NCBI RefSeq assembly: GCF_021088345.1
Contig: NZ_CP088156.1
Coordinates: 1,984,001 to 2,048,000, forward strand
Length of the DNA: 64,000 nt
DNA from: Bradyrhizobium ontarionense
GTDB lineage: Bacteria > Pseudomonadota > Alphaproteobacteria > Rhizobiales > Xanthobacteraceae
Direction of reading: 5' to 3'
Every line of letters starts with the position of its first letter. Position 1 is the stretch's first letter. The notes below the pieces were generated by a model, which saw only the letters and a list, made by a program, of their open reading frames with translations, ran no database searches and was not told the origin of the DNA. Below are positions 23,557 through 32,865 of the stretch, in pieces. The translations under genes were made by a program, and so were the position numbers.

Positions 23557-24882
23557 TCACGCAGGCGTCGCGAGCGATTCCCGCTCGCGCGCCGTCTCAG
23601 CTTTGGCCACGAAGCCCTTGGCGAGCGCGTGGTAGAGACCCTCCTCGCAGATCAGCCGCGAGGTGCCGTAGGCGATCAGCGAGGCCGTCATCAGCGGCAC
23701 CACCATGGCGTGGTTGTCGGTCATCTCGGTGACGATGACGAAGGCGGTGATCGGCGCCTGCACCACGCCGGCGAAATAGGCGACCATGCCGAGCAGCATG
23801 ATCGGCGCCAGCGGGGTGTGCTGGAACAGGCTCGCGACGTTGGCGCCGATGCCGGCCCCGACCGCGAGCGACGGCGCGAAGATGCCGCCGGGAATGCCGC
23901 TGATCGCGGCGAAGGTGGTGGCCAGGAATTTCAGCACGCCGAAATCTTGCGGCAACGGAGTGCCGGTCTCCAGCGCCGCCTTCACCTGAGCATAGCCGGT
24001 GCCGTAGATCGTGTCGCCCGAGGCGAGGCCGCACAGCGCAACGGCAAGTCCGCAGACGACCGCGAACGGCAGCCGCTGGCGCTTGATGACGCGGCCGGTC
24101 GCGCCGGGAAGTCCGCGCGCCATCGTGATCAGGATGCGGCTGAACAGGCCGCCGGCGGCGCCGCCGATGACCCCACAGACTGGCACCGCGAGCCAATCGA
24201 TACCTTTGCCGAGCGCGATCGGGGTCGAGCCAAAATAGGCGTAGTTGCCCATCAAGGCCAGCGAGGTCAGGCCCGCAGCGATCACGGTGGCGATCACGAG
24301 GCTCGACGTTCGGGTCTCGAAGGCGCGGCTCATCTCCTCGATACCGAACACGATGCCGGCGAGCGGCGTGTTGAAGGCAGCCGCCACCCCGGCCGCGGCA
24401 CCGGCCAGGATCAATCCCGGTTGGCGGCGCGGCGACAGCCGGCCGAGCGCGAACATGATCGAGGCGCCGACCTGCACCGTCGGCCCCTCGCGGCCGACCG
24501 ATGCGCCGCAGAGCAGCCCGAGCAGGGTCAACATGACCTTGCCGAGGGCGACGCGCAGCGACACCAGCGGGCTGCGGGCCCGCGTATCCGTCAGGTGGCG
24601 CGCGGCGATCGCTTGGGGAATGCCGCTGCCTTGCGCGTTCGGGAAGAAGCGCTGGGTCAGATAGACCGACAGCGCGAAACCGGCCGGCGTGACGATCAGC
24701 GAGGCATAGCGCGATTTCGACAAGAGCCAGTTGAAGGCCAGCTGCGCCTGGTCGGCGAGCTCCGCCAGCGCCACCGCCGCGGCGCCGACCACAAGCCCGC
24801 CGGCCACGAACAGCACCCGCCGCTGCCACCGCGCCGAGGTCAGCTTGAGCCAACGCTTACGGCGGGGGGTGATCTTCAGCAT
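23557..24882 (-). CDS. ClC-type chloride channel / H+-Cl- antiporter
   Basis: The 441-residue membrane protein has the ClC selectivity motifs in order: GSGIPQ, CGASVGREGPTVQVGASIMF (the gating Glu in GREGP), and GGIFAPSLAVGAGIG. The internal FGIEEM segment matches the helix that carries the proton glutamate of antiporting members, so Cl-/H+ exchange is more likely than a passive channel. About ten to twelve hydrophobic segments cover residues 20-420. It is the last gene of a minus-strand run following a DUF1330 remnant and an SDR, with no evident functional link to them. Confidence 0.92.
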   Translation of the reverse strand: MLKITPRRKRWLKLTSARWQRRVLFVAGGLVVGAAAVALAELADQAQLAFNWLLSKSRYASLIVTPAGFALSVYLTQRFFPNAQGSGIPQAIAARHLTDTRARSPLVSLRVALGKVMLTLLGLLCGASVGREGPTVQVGASIMFALGRLSPRRQPGLILAGAAAGVAAAFNTPLAGIVFGIEEMSRAFETRTSSLVIATVIAAGLTSLALMGNYAYFGSTPIALGKGIDWLAVPVCGVIGGAAGGLFSRILITMARGLPGATGRVIKRQRLPFAVVCGLAVALCGLASGDTIYGTGYAQVKAALETGTPLPQDFGVLKFLATTFAAISGIPGGIFAPSLAVGAGIGANVASLFQHTPLAPIMLLGMVAYFAGVVQAPITAFVIVTEMTDNHAMVVPLMTASLIAYGTSRLICEEGLYHALAKGFVAKAETARERESLATPA

Positions 24883-24903
24883 GGGCGCGGCACGGTCCGA
24901 TCA

Positions 24904-25176
24904 TTACGCAGGTGCAGCACCCTCGACGAAAATCAGCCGGCGGTCCAGCGCCTTCCGGCGTTCGCCCAGGGCCTCGGCATATTCGGGCGACGCATACCAT
25001 TGGCGGAGCCGCGCCATCGACGCGAACTCCACGATGATGAGGGACTTGGCCGACAGTCCGCCGCGGACCAGATAGCGGCCGCCATACTGCGCGATCGAGC
25101 GCGCCGCACAAGTGCGGTAGCGCTCCGCCGCCTCGGCGTCGCGAATCTCGACCTCGGAGATGATGCAAGCGACGAT
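24904..25176 (-). pseudogene. DUF1330-family protein, no standard start and internal deletion
   Basis: The 90-codon frame reads CIISEVEIRDAEAAERYRTC, AQYGGRYLVRGG, LIIVEFASMARLRQWYASPE and ALDRRLIFVEGA. That is the DUF1330 dimeric alpha+beta barrel fold. Between RYLVRGG and LIIVEF the family normally has a loop containing a Gly-Asp/Asn-Trp and a basic residue. Here about ten residues are missing, replaced by LSAKS. No ATG, GTG or TTG precedes the first family residue in frame, and the closest possibility is an ATC at 25176. It overlaps nothing and begins 7 bp beyond the SDR stop. It may be inactive or use a rare start. Confidence 0.6.
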
Positions 25177-25183
25177 GGCGGCC

Positions 25184-25978
25184 TCAGGCGATGGTGTCGA
25201 GGATACCGCCCTCGACCCGCAGCGCCGCGCCGTTGGTCGCGGAGGCCTGCTTCGAGGCGGCATAGACCACGAGGTTGGCAATCTCGTCGACGCTGGCGAA
25301 GCGCTGCAGCAGCGAGGCCGGCCGGTGCTGCCTGACGAAGGAGGACGCCGCCTCCTCTTCCGACTGGCCGTTCTGCCGCGCGAGATCCTTGACGAAGGTC
25401 GCGACGCCTTCCGACATCGTCGGTCCCGGCAACACGGCATTGACGGTGACGCCGGTGCCGCGCGTCAGCTTGGCGAGCCCACGCGAGACTGAAAGCTGCG
25501 CGGTCTTGGTCATGCCGTAGTGGATCATCTCGGTCGGAATGTTGATCGCCGACTCCGAGGAGATGAAGACGATGCGGCCCCAGTTGCGCTTCAGCATCCC
25601 CTGCATGTAGGCGCGCGCCATGCGCACGCCGGACATCACGTTGACCTCGAAAAAGCGGCTCCAGTCCTCGTCGGGAATCTCGAAGAAGTCCTTCGGCTCG
25701 AAGATGCCGGCATTGTTGATGAGGATGTCGACCTCGGGGAGCGCGGCGACGATGGCGTTGCAGCCTTCGATATCGGCGACATCGCCGGCGACGCCGCGCA
25801 GCTTCGCCTCTGGAACCGCCTGCTTCAGCTTCGCGACAGCCGCGTCGACGCGGTCCGTGCTCCGACCGTTCAGGACGACCTCGGCGCCCGAGGCGGCCAA
25901 TCCCTTGGCAATGGCGAAGCCGATGCCGGCGGTGGAACCGGTGACGAGCGCAGTTTTTCCCGAAAGGTCGATGTGCAT
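25184..25978 (-). CDS. SDR family oxidoreductase
   Basis: This 264-residue classical SDR has TGSTAGIG at about 13-20, NNAGIFEPKDF, the catalytic Ser in FISSESAINI and YGMTK as YxxxK. It also has PGPTMSEGV and a GGILDTIA terminus with RVEGG, as in beta-ketoacyl reductase-like SDRs. A GGAGAG site precedes MHIDLSGKTA, supporting this start over the one nine codons upstream. The substrate is unknown. It may once have formed an operon with the DUF1330 gene behind it. Confidence 0.92.
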   Translation of the reverse strand: MHIDLSGKTALVTGSTAGIGFAIAKGLAASGAEVVLNGRSTDRVDAAVAKLKQAVPEAKLRGVAGDVADIEGCNAIVAALPEVDILINNAGIFEPKDFFEIPDEDWSRFFEVNVMSGVRMARAYMQGMLKRNWGRIVFISSESAINIPTEMIHYGMTKTAQLSVSRGLAKLTRGTGVTVNAVLPGPTMSEGVATFVKDLARQNGQSEEEAASSFVRQHRPASLLQRFASVDEIANLVVYAASKQASATNGAALRVEGGILDTIA

Positions 25979-26103
25979 GAGCAGCTCTCCGTTGTGCTGA
26001 AGCAACGGATGTGGGGCCTCGTCACGCCGCCACCCAACGCGCTACGCGCAGAGCTGATCCCTTTTTCTCGTTAGGCTCCAGGCAGAGCGGCGCGGTGAGG
26101 GCT

Positions 26104-26189
26104 CGTAGCCCGGATGAGCGAAGCGATATCCGGGTTCGCACGAGCTGTACGGCTGAACCCGGATGTCGCTTCGCTCATCCGGGCTACGG
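26104..26189. repeat. Palindromic repeat, GTAGCCCGGATGAGCG family
   Basis: CGTAGCCCGGATGAGCGAAG at the left is matched by CTTCGCTCATCCGGGCTACG at the right. Inner arms are ATCCGGGTTC and GAACCCGGAT. This is the compact version of the element at 12089-12200. It lies between the SDR gene and the rplQ terminator. Confidence 0.88.
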
Positions 26190-26200
26190 CTCCTCAAATG

Positions 26201-26226
26201 AAAACGGCGCCCGAAGGCGCCGCTTT
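26201..26226 (-). terminator. Rho-independent terminator of the ribosomal protein cluster
   Basis: On the minus strand CGGCGCC-TTCG-GGCGCCG is followed by TTTTC, about 25 bp after the rplQ stop. It has a perfect 7-bp GC stem with a stable UUCG-type loop. It closes the str-S10-spc-alpha transcript. Confidence 0.85.
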
Positions 26227-26247
26227 GAAAATCTTGACCGGATCCGC

Positions 26248-26661
26248 TTACGCGGCTTCCGAGGTCTCCTGGACCGGACCCGAGTCCAGGCCCTTGGCAT
26301 CGACGTCGCGATCGACGAACTCGATCACGGCCATCGCGGCGTTGTCGCCATAACGGAAGCCGGCCTTGATGATGCGGGTGTAGCCGCCCTGGCGGTCCTT
26401 GTAGCGGGGCGCCAGCACGTCGAACAGCTTCTTGACCTGGTCGATGTCGCGCATCTCGGAGATGGCCTGGCGGCGCAGCGCCAGCCCGCCCTTCTTGCCG
26501 AGGGTGACCAGCTTCTCGACGATCGGCCGCAGCTCCTTGGCCTTCGGCAGCGTGGTGACGATCTGCTCGTGCTTGATCAGCGCGGCGCACATATTCGCGA
26601 ACATCGCCTTGCGATGCTCGGCCGTGCGGTTGAGCTTCCGATGAACCTTGCCGTGACGCAT
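26248..26661 (-). CDS. rplQ: 50S ribosomal protein L17
   Basis: The 137-residue protein starts [20 protein letters not shown], the canonical L17 beginning. The upstream ATG seven codons earlier is rejected on that basis. It has the [20 protein letters not shown] core and an alphaproteobacterial acidic C-terminal tail (PVQETSEAA). It is the last gene of the ribosomal cluster, separated from rpoA by 167 bp that hold a palindromic repeat, where relatives usually have a shorter gap. The terminator follows directly. Confidence 0.97.
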   Translation of the reverse strand: MRHGKVHRKLNRTAEHRKAMFANMCAALIKHEQIVTTLPKAKELRPIVEKLVTLGKKGGLALRRQAISEMRDIDQVKKLFDVLAPRYKDRQGGYTRIIKAGFRYGDNAAMAVIEFVDRDVDAKGLDSGPVQETSEAA

Positions 26662-26742
26662 TGTCGTATCTTTCTCATTCAATCTGCCGCGACGGTTCGT
26701 CGGACATGTTGCTCAGGTGGGCTGCCTGCGTTCGCCCGGGCA

Positions 26743-26822
26743 GTCATTCCGGGGCGCGACGACGTCGCGAACCCGGAAACTCGAGATTCCGGGCTCGATG
26801 CTTCGCATCGCCCCGGAATGAC
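26743..26822. repeat. Palindromic repeat inside the rpoA-rplQ gap
   Basis: GTCATTCCGGGGCG at the left is matched by CGCCCCGGAATGAC at the right, with inner AACCCGGAAACTCGA/TCGAGATTCCGGG-type arms. It has the same family signature as 17078-17223. It would form a large hairpin in the mRNA between rpoA and rplQ. Confidence 0.85.
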
Positions 26823-26828
26823 GAAATC

Positions 26829-27860
26829 TCAGTAATGATCCTCGAAGCGCTTGGCGAGCTCGTCGATGTTCTCCGGCGGCCAGCCCGGCACTTCCATGCC
26901 GAGATGCAGACCCATCTGGGCCAGCACTTCCTTGATCTCGTTCAACGACTTGCGGCCGAAGTTCGGGGTGCGCAGCATCTCTGCTTCCGACTTCTGCACG
27001 AGGTCGCCGATGTAGACGATGTTGTCGTTCTTCAGGCAGTTCGCCGAACGCACCGAAAGCTCGAGCTCGTCCACCTTCTTGAGGAAGGCCGGGTTGAAGG
27101 CGAGATCCGGAATGATCTCCTGGGTGACTTCCTTGCGCGGCTCTTCGAAGTTGACGAAGACGTTGAGCTGATCCTGCAGGATGCGGGCGGCATAGGCCAC
27201 CGAGTCCTCCGGCGAGATCGCGCCGTTGGTCTCGATCGTCATGGTCAGCTTGTCGTAGTCGAGGATCTGGCCCTCGCGGGTGTTCTCGACCTTGTAGGAG
27301 ACCTTGCGGACAGGCGAGAACAGGCTGTCGACCGGGATCAGGCCGATCGGCGCGTCCTCGGGCCGGTTGCGATCGGCGGCGACGTAGCCCTTGCCGGTCG
27401 CGACCGTGAACTCCATGCGGATCTCGGCGCCCTCGTCCAGCGTGCACAGCTGCAGGTCGGGATTGAGCACCACGACGTCGCCGACAGTCTGGATGTCGCC
27501 GGCCACCACGGCGCCGGGGCCCTGCTTCTTCACGACCATCCGCTTGGGGCCTTCGCCCTGCATCTTGATCGCGATGTCTTTGATGTTCAGCACGATGTCG
27601 GTGACGTCCTCGCGGACACCGGCAATCGAGGAGAACTCGTGCAGCACGCCGTCGATGTGCACCGACTGCACGGCGGCGCCCTGCAGCGACGACAGCAGGA
27701 TGCGGCGCAGCGCGTTGCCCAACGTCTGGCCGAAGCCGCGCTCCAGCGGCTCGGCAACCACGGTGGCGAAACGGGTCGCGTCGGAGCCCGGCGTGACCTG
27801 GAGCTTGTTCGGCCGAATCAATTCTTGCCAATTCTTCTGGATCGTCACTGTTTCACCCAT
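26829..27860 (-). CDS. rpoA: DNA-directed RNA polymerase subunit alpha
   Basis: The 343-residue subunit starts [20 protein letters not shown]. The N-terminal dimerisation domain ([37 protein letters not shown]) nucleates polymerase assembly. The C-terminal domain (about 260-330; [37 protein letters not shown]) contacts UP elements and activators. The length is normal for Rhizobiales. The 27-codon upstream extension of the frame is non-conserved and rejected. The gene lies between rpsK and rplQ in the alpha operon. Confidence 0.98.
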   Translation of the reverse strand: MGETVTIQKNWQELIRPNKLQVTPGSDATRFATVVAEPLERGFGQTLGNALRRILLSSLQGAAVQSVHIDGVLHEFSSIAGVREDVTDIVLNIKDIAIKMQGEGPKRMVVKKQGPGAVVAGDIQTVGDVVVLNPDLQLCTLDEGAEIRMEFTVATGKGYVAADRNRPEDAPIGLIPVDSLFSPVRKVSYKVENTREGQILDYDKLTMTIETNGAISPEDSVAYAARILQDQLNVFVNFEEPRKEVTQEIIPDLAFNPAFLKKVDELELSVRSANCLKNDNIVYIGDLVQKSEAEMLRTPNFGRKSLNEIKEVLAQMGLHLGMEVPGWPPENIDELAKRFEDHY

Positions 27861-27982
27861 GGGCCAGTCTAGCCGGGTCTGACTGACTGGCGTTGGAGAA
27901 CCGCGCATCAGACCGCGGCAATCGAAATGTCTCAAAAGCACGACGAGGCGGACATGCTGTCCGCCTCTTTCACATCTTCACA

Positions 27983-28372
27983 TCAGACGCGCCGGCGCTT
28001 GCGCGGTCGGCAGCCATTGTGCGGGATCGTCGTCACGTCGCGGATCGAGGTGACGGTGAAGCCCGCAGCCTGCAGCGCACGCAGGGCCGATTCGCGGCCG
28101 GAGCCCGGACCCGCAACCTCGACCTCGAGGGTGCGCATGCCGTGCTCCTGGGCCTTCTTGGACACGTCCTCCGCCGCAACCTGCGCAGCATAAGGAGTCG
28201 ACTTGCGCGACCCTTTGAAGCCCATCGTACCGGCGGACGACCAGGCAATGGTGTTGCCCTGCGCGTCCGTGATGGTGATGGTGGTGTTGTTGAACGACGA
28301 GTTCACATGCGCGACGCCGGAGGCGATGTTCTTGCGCTCACGACGGCGGACACGTGTGGCTTCTTTGGCCAT
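27983..28372 (-). CDS. rpsK: 30S ribosomal protein S11
   Basis: This 129-residue S11 has the typical basic N-terminus ([20 protein letters not shown]), then [20 protein letters not shown], and the C-terminal [12 protein letters not shown]. It binds the 16S platform near the Shine-Dalgarno cleft. It is followed by rpoA after 122 bp and preceded by rpsM across a gap that contains a palindromic repeat. Confidence 0.98.
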   Translation of the reverse strand: MAKEATRVRRRERKNIASGVAHVNSSFNNTTITITDAQGNTIAWSSAGTMGFKGSRKSTPYAAQVAAEDVSKKAQEHGMRTLEVEVAGPGSGRESALRALQAAGFTVTSIRDVTTIPHNGCRPRKRRRV

Positions 28373-28430
28373 ATAAGTACCTTTCTTGAGATCTCAACGC
28401 CGCCGTAATGCCAGCGGCTACACCAAACGG

Positions 28431-28497
28431 GCGAATGGTAAATGGCGAATAGCGAATGGGGTCACCCCTATTCGCTACCCGCCAGTTCCTGTTCGCC
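28431..28497. repeat. Palindromic GCGAAT repeat between rpsM and rpsK
   Basis: The stem AGCGAATGGGGT / ACCCCTATTCGCT (28451-28476) is flanked by further GGCGAA and TTCGCC copies in opposite orientation. A related element lies between rpsJ and tuf at 41101-41172. It makes an obvious hairpin in the polycistronic mRNA. Confidence 0.75.
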
Positions 28498-28500
28498 AGA

Positions 28501-28869
28501 TTACTTCTTCTTGCCGGCAATCGCCTTGGCCGGCCCCTTGCGCGTGCGCGCATTGGTGTGGGTGCGCTGGCCGCGCACCGGCAGACCACGGCGATGACGC
28601 AGGCCGCGATAGCAGCCGAGGTCCATCAGCCGCTTGATGTTGATGCCGGTCTCGCGCCGCAGGTCGCCCTCGACGACGTAGTCGCGGTCGATGACTTCGC
28701 GGATCTGCAGGACTTCCTGGTCGCTCAGCTGATTGACGCGGCGCTCCTCGGCAATCTTGACCTTCTCTATGATGTCGGCCGCGATCTTCGGGCCGATGCC
28801 ATGGATGTACTGGAGCGCGATCAGGACGCGCTTGTTGGTCGGGATATTGACACCGGCAATACGGGCCAC
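28501..28869 (-). CDS. rpsM: 30S ribosomal protein S13
   Basis: The 122-residue S13 begins at a GTG (read as Met: [20 protein letters not shown]), preceded by GGAGAGAAG. The only in-frame ATG lies 24 codons upstream and would add non-conserved residues. The helix-two-turn-helix [19 protein letters not shown] and basic tail [20 protein letters not shown] are standard. It contacts tRNA in the P site. The adk gene ends 196 bp upstream, a wide gap for this operon. Confidence 0.97.
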   Translation of the reverse strand: MARIAGVNIPTNKRVLIALQYIHGIGPKIAADIIEKVKIAEERRVNQLSDQEVLQIREVIDRDYVVEGDLRRETGINIKRLMDLGCYRGLRHRRGLPVRGQRTHTNARTRKGPAKAIAGKKK

Positions 28870-29065
28870 GGACTTCTCTCCTGTCACCGGTTGCGGGGCA
28901 GACCGGCCTTCGTTCTCGCTATCTCGGGCAGACGTCCGCAAACGCGAACAAGACGCCCACCCCTCGATTCGTGAGGCCCGGCATCTTTTTGAAAACTATC
29001 CGACTTGGATGCGGGCTTATTAATGGATTCATGGGGCGGCCGTCAACCGCCCCGGGTGGATTCGG

Positions 29066-29917
29066 TCACCTCTTTGCATGCTTTTTTGCAGATTTTGCAG
29101 AGGTTTTCCGGGTTCCTTTGGTCGCCTTGGAAGCCTTGGCGGCGGCCTTGGAAGCCTTCTTCGGCGCCTTCTTTACGGACTTTGCTGCCTTCTTGGCCGT
29201 CTTTCCGGCCTTCTTGGCCGGCGCAACCGCTTTGGCGGCCTTTTTGGTGGCCTTCTTGGCGGATTTCGCCGGCGCTTTGGCGCTGCGCTTGGCGGGGCTC
29301 GGCTTCTTGGCCGCCCGGCTGGTGCCGCCCTTGCCGACGGCGGCCAGGATCCGGCTGATCTCCGCGGTGACCTGCTCGATCGGCATCATGCCGTCGACGG
29401 TCGCGAGCATCCGATGATCGGAATAATAATGGATCAGGGGTTCGGTCTGGTCGCGATAGCTCGCCAGGCGCTTGGTCAGCACCTCGGGAGTATCATCCTG
29501 CCGGACCGCCTCGCCGCGCGCCCGCGTCTCTGCCGCCCGGCGCTCGACGCGCTCCAGCAGCACCCCTTCGTTGACCCTGAGCTCGATGACTGCGTCGAGC
29601 GTCATCCGCTTCTTCTTCAGAAGCTCGTCCAACGCCTCGGCCTGGGGCACGGTGCGCGGGAAACCATCCAGGATGAAGCCATTGACGGCGTCCGGCTGCT
29701 CGATTCGGTCGGCAATGATGCCGACCACGACCTCGTCCGGAACGAGACCGCCTGCCGCCATGATGTCCTTGGCCTTCAGCCCGATCGGCGTCTGCGCGGC
29801 CACGGCGGCGCGGAGCATGTCACCGGTCGACAGCTGGACGATACCGTGCTGCTGGACCAGGCGCTGCGCCTGCGTTCCCTTGCCCGACCCCGGCGGTCCC
29901 AGAAGAATAAGTCTCAT
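29066..29917 (-). CDS. adk: Adenylate kinase with histone H1-like C-terminal tail
   Basis: Residues 1-~194 form a complete short-type (zinc-less LID) adenylate kinase that interconverts ATP + AMP and 2 ADP. It has [14 protein letters not shown] (Walker A), [24 protein letters not shown] and [16 protein letters not shown]. Residues ~195-283 are an 89-residue tail with 30 Lys and 27 Ala in (S/T)AKKA-type repeats such as [20 protein letters not shown]. It has no other fold and is much like histone H1 or bacterial H1-like proteins. Typical family length is about 190-220 residues. The reading frame is continuous and uses the operon's codon style. The gene follows secY in the usual order. Confidence 0.95.
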   Translation of the reverse strand: MRLILLGPPGSGKGTQAQRLVQQHGIVQLSTGDMLRAAVAAQTPIGLKAKDIMAAGGLVPDEVVVGIIADRIEQPDAVNGFILDGFPRTVPQAEALDELLKKKRMTLDAVIELRVNEGVLLERVERRAAETRARGEAVRQDDTPEVLTKRLASYRDQTEPLIHYYSDHRMLATVDGMMPIEQVTAEISRILAAVGKGGTSRAAKKPSPAKRSAKAPAKSAKKATKKAAKAVAPAKKAGKTAKKAAKSVKKAPKKASKAAAKASKATKGTRKTSAKSAKKHAKR

Positions 29918-30001
29918 CGAATTCCGCCCCCCGGCACACGGTGGGCGACCCTCCCGCGCACCTTGTTCTTTGCGTCTTGGTTCCCGGGCCGCGACCCGCC
30001 G

Positions 30002-31336
30002 CTAACCGCGACGGCGCCCCCTCAACTTCGACTTCCTGATCAGCCCTTCATACTGATGGGCGAGCAGATAACCCTGAACCTGCGCAACGGTGTCCATCGT
30101 AACGCTGACCACGATCAGAAGCGAAGTGCCACCAAAGTAGAACGGGACGGAAGCATAGGAAATGAGAATTTCGGGGATCAGACAGACGATCGCCAGGTAG
30201 ACGGCGCCCAGCACCGTGATCCGCGACAGCACATAATCGATATATTCCGCAGTGCGCTCGCCCGGCCTGATGCCCGGAATGAAGCCGCCATGCTTCTTCA
30301 GGTTATCGGCGGTCTCGGTCGGGTTGAACACGATCGCGGTGTAGAAGAAGGCGAAGAACAGGATCAGGGCCAGATAGAGCACCAGGAACAGCGGACGGCC
30401 GTGCCCGAGCTGGGTCGTGATCCACTGGAACCACTCCGGTCCCTTGCCTGCGTTGAAGTTTGCGACCGTGGTCGGCAGCAGCAGCAGCGACGAGGCGAAG
30501 ATCGGCGGGATCACGCCCGAGGTGTTCAGCTTCAGCGGCAGATGCGAGGACTGGCCCTCGAACATCTTGTTGCCGACCTGGCGCTTCGGATACTGGATCA
30601 GGAGCCGGCGCTGGGCGCGCTCCATGAACACGATGAAGGCGATCACGGCGACCGCCATCACGATGACGACCAGGATCAGGCCGGTCGACAGCGCGCCCTG
30701 GCGTCCGAGCTCGAGCATGTTGGCGAGCGCCGACGGCAGCTCCGCCACGATGCCGGACAGGATGATCAGCGAAATGCCGTTGCCGATGCCGCGCGAGGTG
30801 ATCTGTTCGCCCAGCCACATCAGGAACATGGTCCCGCCGGTCAGCGTGATCGCGGTCGAGAGGCGGAAGAACAGGCCGGGATCGGCGACCACGTTGCCCG
30901 CGCCCTCGAGACCGACGGCGATGCCGTAGGACTGCACCGCGGCGAGAATCACGGTGAGATAGCGGGTGTACTGGTTCAGCATCTTGCGACCCGACTCGCC
31001 CTCCTTCTTGAGGGCTTCGAGCTGGGGCGAGACGGTGGTCAGCAGCTGAATGATGATCGATGCCGAGATGTACGGCATGATGTTCAGCGCGAAGATCGCC
31101 ATGCGGTGGATGCCGCCGCCGGCGAACATGTTGAACATGCCGAGAATGCCGCCGGCCTGGGTCCGGAACACCTGCTCCCAGATGTTGGGATCGATACCCG
31201 GCAGCGGAATATAGGTCCCGAGGCGGTAGACCAGCAGCGCGCCGAGGGTGAACCAGATGCGCTTCTTCAGCTCATCGGCCTTCGCGAGCGCGCCGAAATT
31301 GAGGTTTGCCGCCAGTTGTTCCGCTGCTGAGACCAT
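30002..31336 (-). CDS. secY: Preprotein translocase subunit SecY
   Basis: The 444-residue protein spans the membrane about ten times and forms the Sec channel with SecE and SecG. Visible landmarks are the N-terminal amphipathic start (AEQLAANLNFGALAKADELK), the plug-region TM2 (LGMFNMFAGGGIHRMAIFAL) and the cytosolic loops GERTAEYIDYVLSRIT and QGYLLAHQYEGLIRKSKLRG. It lies between rplO and adk as in the spc operon of most proteobacteria. Confidence 0.98.
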   Translation of the reverse strand: MVSAAEQLAANLNFGALAKADELKKRIWFTLGALLVYRLGTYIPLPGIDPNIWEQVFRTQAGGILGMFNMFAGGGIHRMAIFALNIMPYISASIIIQLLTTVSPQLEALKKEGESGRKMLNQYTRYLTVILAAVQSYGIAVGLEGAGNVVADPGLFFRLSTAITLTGGTMFLMWLGEQITSRGIGNGISLIILSGIVAELPSALANMLELGRQGALSTGLILVVIVMAVAVIAFIVFMERAQRRLLIQYPKRQVGNKMFEGQSSHLPLKLNTSGVIPPIFASSLLLLPTTVANFNAGKGPEWFQWITTQLGHGRPLFLVLYLALILFFAFFYTAIVFNPTETADNLKKHGGFIPGIRPGERTAEYIDYVLSRITVLGAVYLAIVCLIPEILISYASVPFYFGGTSLLIVVSVTMDTVAQVQGYLLAHQYEGLIRKSKLRGRRRG

Positions 31337-31440
31337 GTTTGGCTTTCTCCCGCCGCCCTTCCTTCACCGCATGCGCCCCGCGAGGGCTCGCGGGGCCGGG
31401 CAGACGTCGGATATTATTTGGTGCGCAGGCGCGTCCTGTC

Positions 31441-31483
31441 CATCGCCCTGCCCGGTCTGGCACATGCCGACGGCAGGGCGATG
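31441..31483. repeat. Intercistronic hairpin between rplO and secY
   Basis: CATCGCCCTGCC and GGCAGGGCGATG form a perfect 12-bp inverted repeat with a 19-nt loop. It fills most of the 156-bp gap between the rplO stop and the secY start. There is no U-tract, so it is more likely an mRNA stability or processing structure than a terminator. Confidence 0.65.
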
Positions 31484-31492
31484 ACGCAGATG

Positions 31493-31978
31493 TTACGCCG
31501 CTTCGCCTTCGTCCTTGGCAGGCGCCAGGAGCTTGACGGAGCCGCCGGCCTTCTCGACCGCTGCGATCGCCGCCTTCGAGGCGCCATGCACCTCGATGGT
31601 CACCTTGGAGGTGATCTCGCCACGACCGAGCAACCGGACGCCGTCCTTGGCGCGGCGCAGCGCCCCGGACTTCACCAGGGACTCGGCGTTGATCACGCTG
31701 CCGGCGTCGAGCTTCTTGGCATCGATCGCCTGCTGGATCCGGTCGAGATTGATCTCGACGAAGTCCAGGCGGAACACGTTGGTGAAACCACGCTTCGGCA
31801 GACGGCGATGCATCGGCATCTGACCGCCCTCGAAGCCCTTGATCCGCACGCCCGAGCGCGCAGTCTGGCCCTTGCCGCCGCGGCCCGAGGTCTTGCCCTT
31901 GCCGGAGCCGATGCCGCGGCCGACGCGCATTCGCTTCTTGCGCGCGCCGGCGTTGTCGGCGATATCGCTGAGCTTCAT
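31493..31978 (-). CDS. rplO: 50S ribosomal protein L15
   Basis: This 161-residue L15 has the N-terminal [20 protein letters not shown] and the Gly-rich [20 protein letters not shown] extension that penetrates 23S rRNA. The globular domain follows ([20 protein letters not shown]). It has the normal position between rpmD and secY and a slightly extended C-terminus. Confidence 0.97.
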   Translation of the reverse strand: MKLSDIADNAGARKKRMRVGRGIGSGKGKTSGRGGKGQTARSGVRIKGFEGGQMPMHRRLPKRGFTNVFRLDFVEINLDRIQQAIDAKKLDAGSVINAESLVKSGALRRAKDGVRLLGRGEITSKVTIEVHGASKAAIAAVEKAGGSVKLLAPAKDEGEAA

Positions 31979-31989
31979 CGCCCTTCTCC

Positions 31990-32181
31990 TTACTTCTCGT
32001 CGACGATGCGGACGAGATGATGAACCTTGGTGATCATGCCGCGGACCGACGGGGTATCCGGCAGCTCGGTCACCCGGCCGATCTTGTTGAGCTTCAACCC
32101 GATCAGCGTTTCGCGCTGCGAGTGATGCCGGCGGATCGGGCTGCCGATCTGCTCGATCTTGATCGTCTTGGCGCTAGCCAT
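31990..32181 (-). CDS. rpmD: 50S ribosomal protein L30
   Basis: The 63-residue protein reads [20 protein letters not shown], then [20 protein letters not shown] and [15 protein letters not shown]. This is the complete bacterial L30 fold. It lies between rpsE and rplO with short gaps. Confidence 0.97.
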   Translation of the reverse strand: MASAKTIKIEQIGSPIRRHHSQRETLIGLKLNKIGRVTELPDTPSVRGMITKVHHLVRIVDEK

Positions 32182-32241
32182 TGGTCTTCACTCCGAGATG
32201 CGCCGTGCGTTGACGGCGCGCGTTCGTTAGTCGGCCCAACC

Positions 32242-32817
32242 TCAGTCGGCAGCGGCCTCGGCATCGCCGCCGACCCGACGGGCCTGCAGGGTCGACACCT
32301 TGATGTTGCGACGCGCGGCAACCGAGCGCGGCGAATCTTGGTGCTTCAGCGCGTCGAAGGTCGCACGGACCATGTTGTACGGGTTCGACGAGCCGATCGA
32401 CTTCGCCACCACGTCCTGGATGCCGAGCGTCTCGAACACGGCGCGCATCGGACCGCCGGCAATGATACCGGTACCGGCCGGGGCGGCACGCAGATAGACG
32501 CGGCCAGCACCATGACGGCCGAAGATGTCGTGATGCAGGGTCCGGCCCTCGCGCAGCGCCACACGGGTCAGGTTGCGCTTGGCGGAGTCGGTGGCCTTGC
32601 GGATCGCCTCCGGCACCTCGCGCGCCTTGCCGTGACCGAAACCGACCCGGCCCTTCTGGTCGCCGATGACGACCAGTGCCGCGAAACCGAAGCGCTTACC
32701 GCCCTTCACGACCTTCGCGACACGATTGATGTGGACGAGCTTGTCGACGAACTCGCTGTCGCGCTCCTCGCGCTCCCTGCTCCGTTCGCGGCCGCCGCGT
32801 TCGCGTTCACCTGCCAT
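32242..32817 (-). CDS. rpsE: 30S ribosomal protein S5
   Basis: The 191-residue S5 starts [20 protein letters not shown], an Arg/Glu-rich N-terminal extension common in Rhizobiales. It continues with the double-stranded RNA-binding part ([20 protein letters not shown]) and the C-terminal domain ([20 protein letters not shown]). S5 contributes to translational accuracy at the mRNA entry channel. An ATG four codons upstream is less likely. Confidence 0.97.
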   Translation of the reverse strand: MAGERERGGRERSREREERDSEFVDKLVHINRVAKVVKGGKRFGFAALVVIGDQKGRVGFGHGKAREVPEAIRKATDSAKRNLTRVALREGRTLHHDIFGRHGAGRVYLRAAPAGTGIIAGGPMRAVFETLGIQDVVAKSIGSSNPYNMVRATFDALKHQDSPRSVAARRNIKVSTLQARRVGGDAEAAAD

Positions 32818-32865
32818 GGTGCTATCCAATCTTCTGAGGGGCTCTGACGCCCAAATCCATTGATG

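Noticed and set aside
23452..25335. 627-codon open frame on the plus strand
   Set aside because: It covers the ClC, DUF1330 and SDR genes in antisense and reads through a palindromic repeat end. No domain is visible.
26743..26822. Palindrome between rpoA and rplQ as a terminator
   Set aside because: It has no T-run, belongs to a dispersed repeat family, and a proper terminator lies after rplQ.
29078..31330. 750-codon open frame on the plus strand
   Set aside because: Antisense to adk and secY, with no domain.
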